From Flavobacteriales bacterium (lineage in GTDB: Bacteria; Bacteroidota; Bacteroidia; Flavobacteriales_F; PHOS-HE28), in NCBI GenBank assembly GCA_016718655.1, contig JADKCV010000014.1, positions 62,001-126,000 on the forward strand: a stretch of 64,000 bases of DNA, in the 5' to 3' direction. The position numbers were made by a program, and so were the translations under genes. Positions 25,955 through 35,354 of the stretch are shown piece by piece; position 1 is the first letter of the stretch, and the number at the start of each line of letters is the position of its first letter. The notes beneath the pieces are model-generated. The model saw only the letters and a list, made by a program, of their open reading frames with translations. It did no database searches and was not told where the DNA came from.

Positions 25955-26956
25955 TTAGAACTTCGGACAGGGCACCACCTTGTGCCTGCGGTTCTTCGCC
26001 TTCTTCGGCCATTCGTAGATGAGGCTGATCTCGTGCGCCCCACCACTGTTCATCGTCAACTTGCTGATGGTGATGTCGTAGCTGTAGGTGAATCGGAATT
26101 GATCGTCCACCAGAACGCCGGCCATCAATATCACGGCTTCGCTATTACTGTAGCCTTGCTGGTAGGCCTTGGCCACCGGTAGGCCGCGGTACCAGATGCC
26201 TCCGGTCAATTGACCATGTTCGATATAGCCGCCCAGGTCCAATTGGTCCCACTTGCCTTGTGCCTTGTAATGGCTCGCCAGGGTCATCCGGGTATCGCTT
26301 TTGCCGATGGGCCTTCCGTCGATCGGGAATTTGTAGCCCACATGCACACTGGCACGCATGGGAAGGCGTGCATCACCATCCAGGATCAAGCTCTGGTTGG
26401 GGCGATTGATGTGGTTCAGCGATAGGCCTGCCCAGAATTGCTCGGTGTAGAACATGCTTCCGGCAGCGAAGTCGAGGTAGCCGATCTGCGGGATGAGGTT
26501 GGCTTCCACGCTGGTGGGTGCATTATCGCGGATCACTTGATCGGCAAAGAGGTACCCGCCAGGATCCACACCCCGCATGGTGTAGGCCATGCGCGTGCCG
26601 AAGCGGATGGCCTTGCGGTAACTGATGCGGGCCTCGTAGCTGTAGCTCATGCCGATGGTCGTGAAGGTGAGCCCGCTCGTGCCGGCCTTATCACGAAGCA
26701 CCATACCCCCGATCCCCGCGTTCACCGTGCTGAAGCGGTGGTCGTAGGCGGCCATGAAGGTCTCATAGCCGGGTTGGATGCCGGGCCATTGCAAACGGTA
26801 GTTCAGCGCGATCCGGTCCTGGTGGGTATTGCCGGTGAGGGCAGGGTTGAGGTACTGAGCGGCCGCATAGAATTGGGAGAATTGCGGATCCTGACCACGC
26901 ACCACTGCCACTGCGAACAGCAGGGCGCCGAGAAGAAGGGGGCGCAAGGCGTTCAT
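25955..26956 (-). CDS. porP: T9SS membrane protein PorP/SprF
   Basis: The 333-residue product starts with a signal peptide (MNALRPLLLGALLFAVAVVRG) directly followed by QDPQFSQFYAAAQYLNPALTG, the signature opening of PorP/SprF outer-membrane barrel proteins. Later GYLDFAAGSMFYTEQFWAGL and the alternating beta-strand pattern fit. SprF-type proteins partner with one specific giant T9SS type B substrate in gliding or secretion. Here the start overlaps the stop of such a substrate gene by 4 bp (ATGA), so the two are translationally coupled. The frame extends upstream, but that part lies inside the substrate gene. Confidence 0.92.
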   Translation of the reverse strand: MNALRPLLLGALLFAVAVVRGQDPQFSQFYAAAQYLNPALTGNTHQDRIALNYRLQWPGIQPGYETFMAAYDHRFSTVNAGIGGMVLRDKAGTSGLTFTTIGMSYSYEARISYRKAIRFGTRMAYTMRGVDPGGYLFADQVIRDNAPTSVEANLIPQIGYLDFAAGSMFYTEQFWAGLSLNHINRPNQSLILDGDARLPMRASVHVGYKFPIDGRPIGKSDTRMTLASHYKAQGKWDQLDLGGYIEHGQLTGGIWYRGLPVAKAYQQGYSNSEAVILMAGVLVDDQFRFTYSYDITISKLTMNSGGAHEISLIYEWPKKAKNRRHKVVPCPKF

Positions 26957-29900
26957 CGGAAGAGGGTGAGATCGGTGAGCTTGACCTGTTCCTTGCCATC
27001 CACGAACTGCACCCAGGTCTGGACCACGTAGACATCCTGCGGGCTCAACTCGCCGCGGTAGTAGCCGTCCCAGCCTTGTTGGATATCGGTGCTCTCGAAG
27101 ATCAGCTCGCCCCAACGGTTGAAGATCCGCATGCGGAACTCGTCCACGAAGCGTGCGAAGGGATAGAATACGTCGTTGCTCAGATCACCCGGGATCCATC
27201 CTCCTCCACCGCCGCCATTGGGGTCGGGGGTGAAGGCAGTAGGTATGGTGATGTCATACACCGGGTTGATGGTGATGGTACCCGTGCTCATCGCCGTGCA
27301 ACCATTGACGTCCTCCACGAACAACTCCACCTCGAAGGTGCCCACTTCCATGTACGTATGGCTCGGGTCCTGCGCACTGCTTGTGCCACCGTCACCCATG
27401 ATCCAGTCGAAGGTGGCTATGTTACCGGTACTCCCATTGGTGAATTGGATCGTGGCGTTGTCGGCATCTGCGGTATACGTGCTGGCGGTGAATGCGGCAG
27501 TGGGCAGCGCATGGGAGATGACCGACCCGGTTGATGGCGCTGTACTGGTGCATCCGTAGGCCGTAGTGACCGTGAGCCCGATGGCGTAGGTGCCAGCCGA
27601 ATAGGTCAACGTGGGAGCGGACTGTGTGGAGGTCTGGCCATTACCCAGGTCCCACAGGTAGCTGATGCCGTTGGGGAGTTGCAGGTCCGGCATGGACACC
27701 GTCAATGGCGCACATCCTTCAGCAATGACCACTGGCAACAGGATGCTCGGAGGTTCGTCCAACTGCAATTGGACAACATCGGTACGTTGGTTGCCGCAAC
27801 CATCGGTGACGGTGGCCACAAGCGTCTGGTCCTGTGTGATCGGCACGGTGAACGGGCCGTTCCCAACGAACCCGATCGGGGTCCACACGATGTTCCACGT
27901 ACCCGGATAGTTCGCGAAGGTTGCGCCGATGGTACCCGAACCACCGGGGCATACCGTGGTATCGCCGTAGGCCAGGAATGTGGCGGTATTCAGGTTGAGG
28001 ACAGTGATCGGCAATTGCACGGCATTGCTGGTGCAACCGTTCTGGTCCATGGCTGTTACCGTGATGTTCTGCGATAGGTTGAAGGCCGCCGTGAGTGACG
28101 GTCCCGAACCCAGACCCACCCATGTGTACACGTGGTTCCCCGAGCCCCCGGTCGCTTGCGCAGTAAGCGTGACCGCTGCGTTCACGCAAACCGTATCGGG
28201 CGCTTGTGCAGTGAGGAGGATGGCGTCGGGCTCATTGATGATCGCGATCGCGATGGTGGTGCAGCCGTTCGCATCGACGATGTTAGCGGAGTACGATCCG
28301 GCGCTCAGGTTGGCCTGTGTCAGGCCCATGGCACCGTTGTTCCAATTCACGGTGTAGGCCGGTGTTCCGCCGGTGACTGACAATTGAACAGCGCCGTTGT
28401 TCCCGCCGTTGCATGTGACATCGGTGGTGATCACGGCAGTCGTTGCCAGTACAGGTGGGTCGACCAGCGTAGCGCTCAGGGTGGTGTCGCAGCCCAAGGC
28501 ATCGCTCACCGTGATGCTGTAGGTGCCGGCCGTCAATCCGCTGGCCGTTGCCGTGGTCTGTGCAGCGGGGTCGTTCCACTGGTAGCTCAGGCCGCTCAGC
28601 TCGGGTGCGTAAACGATGCTTCCGTTCTGGGCGCCGTTGCACAAGGGTGCCGTGGTGCTCAGTCCCGCGGTGAGGAAGCTGTTGCTCAGGGCGATGAACA
28701 CGCTGTCCTGGTCGGGGGGACAGGTGTTGTTCCCCGTGGTGGTCAACACCAGTGTCACGCCACCGGCGATCACCTCGTTCGTATTGGGGAAATACTGGAT
28801 GCTTGCCCCCGTGCCACTGACGGTGCCATTCCCGCCGGACCAGCTGGCCCCGGTGGCGTTGGTCACAGAACCCTGGATGGCGATCGGGAAGGCGTTCAGG
28901 CAACCGACCAGATCGGGCCCGGCATTGGCCACGTTGGGCAGTCCTTGGGGGTTGATGGTGATGGATCCGGTGGCCGGTGCGCAGTTGTTGGCGTCGGTGA
29001 TGCTCACCGTATAGGTACCGCTGGTGGCCGTGATACTGGGGGTCGTGGCCCCGGTGTTCCAGAGGTAGCTGTAGGGCGCTGTGCCGCCGGAGACGGTAAC
29101 GGCGGCCGTTCCATCACCGCTGCCCAGGCAGGCCTCATCCGTGGCGGTGAGCGAGGAAATGGTCAGCGCGGCGCTCGGACCGATGTTCGCCGTGAGCTGG
29201 GTGTCGCAACCGAAACCATCGGTGATCATGACGGTATAGGTACCTGCACCGAGGTTATTGGCCGTGGCGGTGGTCTGACCTGCAGGATCGTTCCACATGT
29301 AGGTGAACGAGGCGTTCACAGGAACCACGCTGGCCGATCCGGTATTGGTGCCGAAGCAGATGGCATCCACGGCGTTCACCGTGGTGTTCGCAAAGCTGTT
29401 GGGGATGTTGATGAACACCTGGTCCTGTGCCGGTGGGCAGGTGCTGTTGCCAGTGGTGGTCAAGGTCAGCGTCACGCCACCCGCTGCGATCTCGGCCGCG
29501 CTGGGCGTGTAATCGGGGTTCAGTCCGGTACCACTGAAGCTTCCTGTTCCGCCGCTCCAAGAGCCGCCCGTGGCATTCACCACCGTGCCTGTCAGCTCTA
29601 CGGGGAAGGCCCCGATGCAGCCCACCAGGTCGGGTCCGGCATCAGCCTCATTGGGGATGCCTTGTGCGGCGATGGTGACGGAACCGCTGGCCGGTGCGCA
29701 GTTGTTGGCGTCGGTGATGCTCACCGTGTAAGTGCCGCTGGTGGCCGTGATGTTCGGCGTGGTGGCCCCGTTGCTCCAGAGGTAGCTATAGGGTGGGGTG
29801 CCGCCAGTGACGGTCACTATGGCTGTTCCATCACCGCTGCCGAGGCAGGCCTCATTCGTAGCGGTAAGCGAAGCGATGCTCACGCTGGCCACCGGACCGA

Positions 29901-31824
29901 TGTTGGCCGTGAGCTGGGTGTCGCAACCGAAACCATCGGTGATGGTGACGGTATAGGTGCCAGCACCCAGGTTGCTCGCCGTGGCGGTGGTCTGTCCTGC
30001 CGGATCGTTCCAGAGGTAAGTGAAAGCGGGGTTGACCGGTACCACGCTGGCCGAGCCGGTGTTGGTGCCGAAGCAAAGGGCGTCCACCGCATCCACCGTG
30101 GTGTTCGCGAAGCTATGGGGGATGTTGATGAACACTTGGTCCTGAGCCGGTGGGCAGGTGCTGTTGCCGGTGGTGGTCAAGGTCAGCGTCACACCGCCCG
30201 CTGCGATCTCGGCCGCGCTGGGTGTGTATCCGGGGTTAAGTCCCCCACCGTTGAAAGTTCCCGTGCCACCGCTCCAGGTTCCGCCTGTGGCGTTCACAAC
30301 AGATCCGGTCAGTTGAACGGGGAAAGCACCGATGCAACCCACCAGGTCGGGTCCCGCATCAGCCTCATTCGGTAGACCGGTGGTGCCGATCGTTCCTGTG
30401 AGGGGCTGCGATACACAGCCGTTGTCATCGGAGATCACCACGCTGTAGCTGCCCGCACCGGCAGTGATGCCCGCGGTGGTGGCCCCTGTGCTCCAAGCGT
30501 AGGTGTATGGAGGTAGACCCACGGTAACGTTGGTCATCAGACTGCCATCGCCACTGCCCAGGCACTGTTCATCCACCTCGATCAGCGTGGCGTGCAGTCC
30601 GGGTAATACTTGAATGTTGTAGACATAGGTCTGGAAGGCGGAGATGGGGCAGGCGCCGTCATCCACATTCACGATGAAGGGGAAGAAGCCCGAGGTGCCT
30701 GCGGTGGCTGTCCAACACACCGTAGCGGTGATCGGATTGGTACCGGTGAAGCTGAACGTTGCACCTGGCAGGCTCAGGCTCACGTTACTGAAGGCATCCA
30801 GAACGTTCGTGACGTTGGCATCGGAGATCACCATGTCGAAGCAGAAGTCGCCGGACTCGCAGACCTGGATGCTTCGAGGGCCTGTTTGAACCGCACCTCC
30901 GGAGAGGTTGGTCACGAGGCCGGTCGCGGCGTCCGGAGGGATGTTCGCACATGGGTACGCCACGAATTGCATATCCCGCATGATGGTGCCGATGACGTTG
31001 CCGTTGGCATCGTATTGGGTCACCTGCACCACCACCACCCAATTGCCTTGTACGTTCAAGGTGAAGTTCACCAGCCCACTCACCGGGTCGATCGTCAGGC
31101 CGGGGATCGGCACGAGCGGTGTGAAGGGTGGCACATAGGGGACGGGATCACCGTTCACCATGCGCGCGCCGATCAGGCTGTAGGAGAGGGAGTCCGCCTC
31201 AGCATCCACCGCGCCATAGCTGTACGAAACGGGGTAGCCCATGCACACGTAGGGGATCGCCGTGTTCGTGAAGGTGGGTGAATCGTTGCAGGGGGCATCC
31301 GCACTGTTCAGTACGCCGGTGATGTACATCTCGCGGGTGCCGGGGTTCGAGAGGTTCACGATGGCGTTGTTCCGGTAGATGTTCGTCCAGGAGATGGTCC
31401 AACTGTCACAGGGAGGCAACGTGATCGTCCCCGTGTAGATGTACTGTTGAATGCCGGGCAGCGAGCCACCGTTGCAGGTACTGTTGGGTAGCTCGATGTC
31501 GCAGAGCTGCGAGATCTCCACACCGCCAGGTGTGCTCACGTTCAGCGTGCGGTTGCCACAGGGGCTGGTCAGCTGCAGGTTGTAGGAGGGGTCCACTTCG
31601 ATGCCTGCACAGTCGCGGTACACCACCAAGCGGATACGGAACTGGTTGGTGCCGATGCACTCCCAATAGATCTCTCCACCGCTGAAGTGCGTGGCTTGGA
31701 CCTGCTGAACACCGAGCATGCCGGTGAACACCAGCAGTGCGGTGAACAGCCGGTGCACCGTTCTTCCAGCGCGGAACCCGCTGCTGGAGCGGTCTTGTGC
31801 GGAAAAGGTGGAACGTGCTGTCAT
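26953..31824 (-). CDS. Giant T9SS type B surface protein with SprB-like/PKD repeats and CHU_C domain
   Basis: The frame encodes up to 1638 residues; I chose the ATG at 31824 (1623 residues), though the start is uncertain. A hydrophobic signal (LFTALLVFTGMLGVQQVQA) is followed by THFSGGEIYWECIGTNQFRI, a common opening of Bacteroidota adhesin-like proteins. Three ~239-residue repeats follow, each with ADAGPDLVGC, a WSGGTG segment and two GxYTVxITDxxGC SprB-type modules. A PKD domain and a C-terminal gliding-motility-type CHU_C domain complete it (PTAFTPDPNGGGG, ARFVDEFRMRIFNRWGELIF, LTLFR end). It should be exported and displayed on the surface with the help of the adjacent PorP/SprF. Confidence 0.92.
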   Translation of the reverse strand: MTARSTFSAQDRSSSGFRAGRTVHRLFTALLVFTGMLGVQQVQATHFSGGEIYWECIGTNQFRIRLVVYRDCAGIEVDPSYNLQLTSPCGNRTLNVSTPGGVEISQLCDIELPNSTCNGGSLPGIQQYIYTGTITLPPCDSWTISWTNIYRNNAIVNLSNPGTREMYITGVLNSADAPCNDSPTFTNTAIPYVCMGYPVSYSYGAVDAEADSLSYSLIGARMVNGDPVPYVPPFTPLVPIPGLTIDPVSGLVNFTLNVQGNWVVVVQVTQYDANGNVIGTIMRDMQFVAYPCANIPPDAATGLVTNLSGGAVQTGPRSIQVCESGDFCFDMVISDANVTNVLDAFSNVSLSLPGATFSFTGTNPITATVCWTATAGTSGFFPFIVNVDDGACPISAFQTYVYNIQVLPGLHATLIEVDEQCLGSGDGSLMTNVTVGLPPYTYAWSTGATTAGITAGAGSYSVVISDDNGCVSQPLTGTIGTTGLPNEADAGPDLVGCIGAFPVQLTGSVVNATGGTWSGGTGTFNGGGLNPGYTPSAAEIAAGGVTLTLTTTGNSTCPPAQDQVFINIPHSFANTTVDAVDALCFGTNTGSASVVPVNPAFTYLWNDPAGQTTATASNLGAGTYTVTITDGFGCDTQLTANIGPVASVSIASLTATNEACLGSGDGTAIVTVTGGTPPYSYLWSNGATTPNITATSGTYTVSITDANNCAPASGSVTIAAQGIPNEADAGPDLVGCIGAFPVELTGTVVNATGGSWSGGTGSFSGTGLNPDYTPSAAEIAAGGVTLTLTTTGNSTCPPAQDQVFINIPNSFANTTVNAVDAICFGTNTGSASVVPVNASFTYMWNDPAGQTTATANNLGAGTYTVMITDGFGCDTQLTANIGPSAALTISSLTATDEACLGSGDGTAAVTVSGGTAPYSYLWNTGATTPSITATSGTYTVSITDANNCAPATGSITINPQGLPNVANAGPDLVGCLNAFPIAIQGSVTNATGASWSGGNGTVSGTGASIQYFPNTNEVIAGGVTLVLTTTGNNTCPPDQDSVFIALSNSFLTAGLSTTAPLCNGAQNGSIVYAPELSGLSYQWNDPAAQTTATASGLTAGTYSITVSDALGCDTTLSATLVDPPVLATTAVITTDVTCNGGNNGAVQLSVTGGTPAYTVNWNNGAMGLTQANLSAGSYSANIVDANGCTTIAIAIINEPDAILLTAQAPDTVCVNAAVTLTAQATGGSGNHVYTWVGLGSGPSLTAAFNLSQNITVTAMDQNGCTSNAVQLPITVLNLNTATFLAYGDTTVCPGGSGTIGATFANYPGTWNIVWTPIGFVGNGPFTVPITQDQTLVATVTDGCGNQRTDVVQLQLDEPPSILLPVVIAEGCAPLTVSMPDLQLPNGISYLWDLGNGQTSTQSAPTLTYSAGTYAIGLTVTTAYGCTSTAPSTGSVISHALPTAAFTASTYTADADNATIQFTNGSTGNIATFDWIMGDGGTSSAQDPSHTYMEVGTFEVELFVEDVNGCTAMSTGTITINPVYDITIPTAFTPDPNGGGGGGWIPGDLSNDVFYPFARFVDEFRMRIFNRWGELIFESTDIQQGWDGYYRGELSPQDVYVVQTWVQFVDGKEQVKLTDLTLFR
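28210..30364 (-). repeat. Three internal ~717-bp coding repeats of the giant surface protein
   Basis: Anchor sequences encoding NEADAGPDLVGC or its variants recur at a 717-bp spacing (about 30360, 29643 and 28926), i.e. 239 residues. The first two copies are nearly identical in protein sequence; the third is diverged. Confidence 0.8.
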
Positions 31825-32106
31825 GGCCTGGGGCTGGATCCTGCGGGTCATACGGACCGTATTGCCCAAGGGTTCGTGTTATCGACCGTTCCGGGGGCAA
31901 GTATCGACGAGCGGACCGTAGGGAGTGGACGAAGGGTTGGTTCGGGCCATGCCGATCACGACCGCAGGCGAGGCCCTGTGCTGCAATGACCAAGGCAGGT
32001 AATGAGGGGCAGGGTCATTCGCCTTGGCGGATCTGGTGAAAGCCCAGGAACCGCACGATGCATGGTGGGGTCACAGCGTCCCGGGCCAAGGCCGTACCTT
32101 CGGACC

Positions 32107-32730
32107 ATGCCCGGTTTGGAGAACGATCTCCGCGAACTGCTCCATCGCCATGAGGTCCGCGCCGACCGCATCGATGAACTGTGGCAGGAGGTGGTGAAGG
32201 CGCACAGCTCACCGGGCAGGCACTACCACACGTTGCAGCACTTGGAGGACCTTCACGCACAGCTCGCCGAGGTCAGGTCCGCTCTCCAGGACCCCGATGC
32301 CGTGCTACTGGCGATCGCCTATCATGACTTCATATACCGCGTATCCCGCAAGGACAATGAGGAGCGCAGTGCCGAGGTGATGCGCGAGCGGATGCTGCCA
32401 CTGGGGCTGCCCAGGCCAATGGTGGAACGTGCAGCTGAACACATCCGGGCCACCCAGCGCCATGAGGCCAGCGCCGACCCCGACACCGATCTGTTCACCG
32501 ACGCCGACCTCAGCATTCTCGGGTCATCACGCGAGCGATACAAGCTCTATACCCAGCAGGTACGCCGGGAATACCGCCGTTACCCTGACCTGCTCTACAA
32601 ACCCGGACGGCGCAAGGTGCTGGCGCATTTCCTCGCCATGCCGCACATCTTCAAGACCGCCCACTTCAGGGATCGCTTCGAGGAGCAGGCGCGCCTTGAT
32701 CTGGATGCGGAGTTGAAAGGTGCGTTCTAA
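32107..32730 (+). CDS. HD-superfamily metal-dependent hydrolase (predicted)
   Basis: The 207-residue protein resembles the predicted HD phosphohydrolase family (COG4339 type): RHYHTLQHLEDLHAQL (about residues 39-54, HxxxH), LLAIAYHDFIYRVSRKDNEE (HD motif, about 74-93), AAEHIRATQRHE and DLFTDADLSILGSSRERYK. These His/Asp residues would bind one or two metal ions. The substrate is unknown. I chose the ATG at 32107 because TACCTTCG (32095-32102), a -7-like box, lies 4 nt before it. It converges with the next gene, 21 bp away. Confidence 0.85.
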   Translation: MPGLENDLRELLHRHEVRADRIDELWQEVVKAHSSPGRHYHTLQHLEDLHAQLAEVRSALQDPDAVLLAIAYHDFIYRVSRKDNEERSAEVMRERMLPLGLPRPMVERAAEHIRATQRHEASADPDTDLFTDADLSILGSSRERYKLYTQQVRREYRRYPDLLYKPGRRKVLAHFLAMPHIFKTAHFRDRFEEQARLDLDAELKGAF

Positions 32731-32751
32731 GAAGCCTGAACAAGCGATCGG

Positions 32752-33303
32752 TCATTCAGCGCTGCGCCATCCCGTCGACGGCCCATCGATGCTCACCGCG
32801 TTCTTCTCTCTTCGATACGCGTCCAGTTCCTCAGGACTTTTGTGCGTGGCCCATGCGGTCAATTGCGTGCGCTCACCATCGGGTGCGTATTGCGGTACGC
32901 CATAGCCACAGGAGGTCTGCACGGTCTCGATCTCGCCGATGACCAACTGACGTTCACCTGGCATCGGTGGCCCGAAGTGTGGACGCAACTCCTTCCACTC
33001 CGCGTGGTGAAGCTGTACCGAGCGGCCTTGCGCATAGAGCCGCAGGATCAACGGTGGCCCTTCGAACGCACAGAACATGAAGGTGATACGGCCGTTCTCC
33101 AACAGGTGCGCGGCCGTCTCATTGCCACTGCCGGTGAGGTCGAGGTAGCCCACGCGAACCGGGGAGAGAATACGAAAGGTGTCCAGTCCCTTCGGCGACA
33201 CGTTCACGCGGCCGCTATGTGGAGCAGAGCCGGTGAAGAACATGCGTTGCGCCCGGATGAAGGCCATGAGCCGGTCATCCAATGCTGGGAGGAATTTGGC
33301 CAT
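32752..33303 (-). CDS. Pyridoxamine 5'-phosphate oxidase-family FMN-binding protein
   Basis: The 183-residue protein begins FIRAQRMFFTGSAPHSGRVN and VSPKGLDTFRILSP, the typical N-terminal half of the split-barrel flavin reductase/PPOX-like group, followed by GYLDLTGSGNETAAHLLENG and RITFMFCAFEGPP. The group binds FMN or F420/heme; the actual reaction here is unknown. The start at 33303 has TACCTTCG (33307-33314) only 3 nt upstream. Confidence 0.85.
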   Translation of the reverse strand: MAKFLPALDDRLMAFIRAQRMFFTGSAPHSGRVNVSPKGLDTFRILSPVRVGYLDLTGSGNETAAHLLENGRITFMFCAFEGPPLILRLYAQGRSVQLHHAEWKELRPHFGPPMPGERQLVIGEIETVQTSCGYGVPQYAPDGERTQLTAWATHKSPEELDAYRREKNAVSIDGPSTGWRSAE

Positions 33304-33350
33304 GGACGAAGGTAGAAGTGGATCCTATGCGTCACAACTCTTCGGCCGCT

Positions 33351-33839
33351 TCAGCGCCCACGCACGTAGACCAGGCGTGTGAAACCGCGTGGGTCCTCCA
33401 CATCCCGCTCTGGTGCCCGCTGGAAGCCCATTCGTTCATACAGCCGATGTGCGCCGAACATCCTGGGCTGGGTCCAAAGCACCATGGCCTGCGCTCCGGC
33501 GGCAAAAGCACGGTCCAGGCAGGCCTGTACGAGTCGTTCTCCGATCCCGTTGCCACGTGTCCTGTCATCCACGCCCAACACGCGGAACTCCCGCTCATTC
33601 GCAGCTGCCACCTGGCGCAATGGGCTTTCCGGGTGCAGCAGAAGAACCGCACCGACCACCGTATCCGTTTCATCCATGGCGACCAGTAGCACACCAGCGG
33701 GTTCGAGGTTCGCCCGGGTCATGAACCGGCCGGCTTGCTCGTCAGTGGTATGACCGCCTCCCACATAAATCCGCCGCAACAACACGGTGGCCTGTTCCCA
33801 GTCCATATCGGTGGTGGCTTCGCGGATCCGGTCTGTCAT
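33351..33839 (-). CDS. GNAT family N-acetyltransferase, copy 1
   Basis: The 162-residue GNAT protein carries the acetyl-CoA loop in VLGVDDRTRGNGIGERLVQA (about residues 85-104; R/QxxGxG/A form) and the C-terminal HRLYERMGFQRAPERD. The substrate is unknown. It has exactly the same length as the gene at 40504-40992 and is clearly its paralogue (DWEQATVLLRRIYVGGG versus REWEQATALLQRVYVAGG). Both copies lie downstream of an NTF2-like lipoprotein gene on the minus strand; here a CPBP protease gene in opposite orientation lies between the pair. Confidence 0.88.
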   Translation of the reverse strand: MTDRIREATTDMDWEQATVLLRRIYVGGGHTTDEQAGRFMTRANLEPAGVLLVAMDETDTVVGAVLLLHPESPLRQVAAANEREFRVLGVDDRTRGNGIGERLVQACLDRAFAAGAQAMVLWTQPRMFGAHRLYERMGFQRAPERDVEDPRGFTRLVYVRGR

Positions 33840-33968
33840 GGGTTCTGCATCAGGAAGAGTTGGGCGCTTCGACTGTTCGGACGCGGATGGCTTGGGACCG
33901 ATCCGCATACGGCTTTGCAAGGTCATGGGAGCACATCGAAAGAAGGCCTTTCTGATCAACTTTGGTAC

Positions 33969-34822
33969 ATGACACTGGTGATCGATGTCTTCAGGTCCCA
34001 ATGGGCCGCCATCCGTCGGCATCCTTGGACGGTGTGGGCGATGCTGCTCAGCGTTGCCGGTGTATTACATCTCGCCGTGCGCCACGATGAACTCCCCAAG
34101 GCTCTGGCATACGTGGCTGCCATGTACGTCAGTGTCTTCGTGGTGGACCTGTTCGCATGTTCCCTACGGACCTGGAGTTTCCCGTACGACGGCCCAAGCG
34201 GGAAGCGGCACTGGTGGTCGGCATCGAGCTACTCGCCATCGTGCTGGCGGTCCCGCTCTTCGTGGTCTTCACGTTGAGCGAACTTCCTGTGGCTTGGAAG
34301 ATCGCCTCGATCCCCGCCATGGCCATCATCTTTCCGATCGCGCTTCCGCTGGTACTGCTGTACTGGAAGTACAGACCTGCCGAGCTCGGGCTCCGCTTCA
34401 ATGCCATGAGCTGGGTGTTCCTTCCGATACTTCTGATCACGATGGGAACAGCATACTTGTCCGCTCCCGCTGACTTCACGCTGGGTAGGCTGCTGGCATC
34501 CGAGGGTTTGCTCGGTGCACTGATCACCGGGTTCATCACCGCTGGTCTATCCGAGGAATTCGTCCGCATGGCGCTTCAAACACGCGTAGGGGCCTACCTG
34601 CGCAACCCCGCGGTGGGCTGGTTCTTCGCCACGCTGCTCTGGGCCTTCCTGCACGCACCGAACTGGTATGCGAAAGGTGGCGACCTGTACGAGGCACTGA
34701 TGGGTGCTGTGCGGATCATTCCACTCGGGTTGATGTGGGGTTTCATCACGCACCGCACCAAGAGCCTTATTCCGGCCACCTTGGTCCATGGCACGAACGT
34801 GTGGGGCTTGCAGAATTTCTAG
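33969..34822 (+). CDS. CPBP-family intramembrane metalloprotease, one frameshift
   Basis: Joined frames give about 284 residues with eight hydrophobic stretches and the CPBP (Abi/CAAX) motifs: GLSEEFVRMALQTRVG (EExxxR), FFATLLWAFLHAPNWYAKGG (FxxxH) and THRTKSLIPATLVHGTNVWG (third motif with His). Members cleave or process membrane substrates. The frame breaks near 34175 in CCC; adding one C gives WSFPVRRPKREAALVVG. The ATG at 33969 has CAACTTTG 4 nt upstream. It lies between duplicated GNAT and NTF2-like genes that read the other way. Confidence 0.82.
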
Positions 34823-34837
34823 CTTGTTGATCGCTGT

Positions 34838-35354
34838 TCAGTGACCATAGCTGATCACCCGGCTCACCTTGTAACCAGCGCCTTCCTTCCGCCACACCAT
34901 GATGTTCTTGAAGGTGCCGCACTCCTCCCTAACGTTCTCCGTGTGACAGAAGCGGTGCTGGCAGATCTCCAACAACCCAAAGTCGCCGAGTGGATGGACC
35001 TCCAGGGTTCCGGGCACGATCTCGCGGCGCATGTCGGCAGTTTCAGGCTGGATGAACAATCGCGTGAAACCCGCCATGGTGCTGTCGAAGCCAGCGCGTC
35101 CGCTCTTGTCGTGATAGAACTCCAGATCTTGCGTGAACCACGTTCCGAGGACCGCCGCATCATGCGCGTTGAATGCGGCGAACATCGCACTGTCCAACGC
35201 AGCGATGGTCGCCACCATTTCGGATGCGGCCGTGGAGTTCGAAGGGAGTATCTCGAACTGGCAGCGGTACGCTAGGGTCACCGCATGAGTGTAGAAGTAA
35301 AAGTCCACCCGAGAGGATACGAAGTGGGACAGGGAGCCTGGAGGCAAGCATCAT
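34838..35354 (-). CDS. NTF2-like (SnoaL/DUF4440) lipoprotein, copy 1, one frameshift
   Basis: The catalytic-like part reads ALDSAMFAAFNAHDAAVLGT and LEFYHDKSGRAGFDSTMAGF, then CGTFKNIMVWRKEGAGYKVS, matching the SnoaL/DUF4440 NTF2-like fold. The in-frame N terminus is nonsensical, but another frame supplies a lipoprotein signal (LSGGLLLLHSCGDPS). One extra base in CCC near 35245 joins them as RDTPSNSTAASEMVATIAAL. With this repair the gene starts at 35354, overlapping the upstream hydrolase stop by 4 bp (ATGA). It is a paralogue of the gene at 41016-41503. Confidence 0.75.

Noticed and set aside
28384..30375. A 663-residue plus-strand open frame
   Set aside because: It is the antisense shadow of the repeated surface protein gene; its repetitive Gly/His/Arg composition mirrors the 717-bp repeats and it has no promoter.
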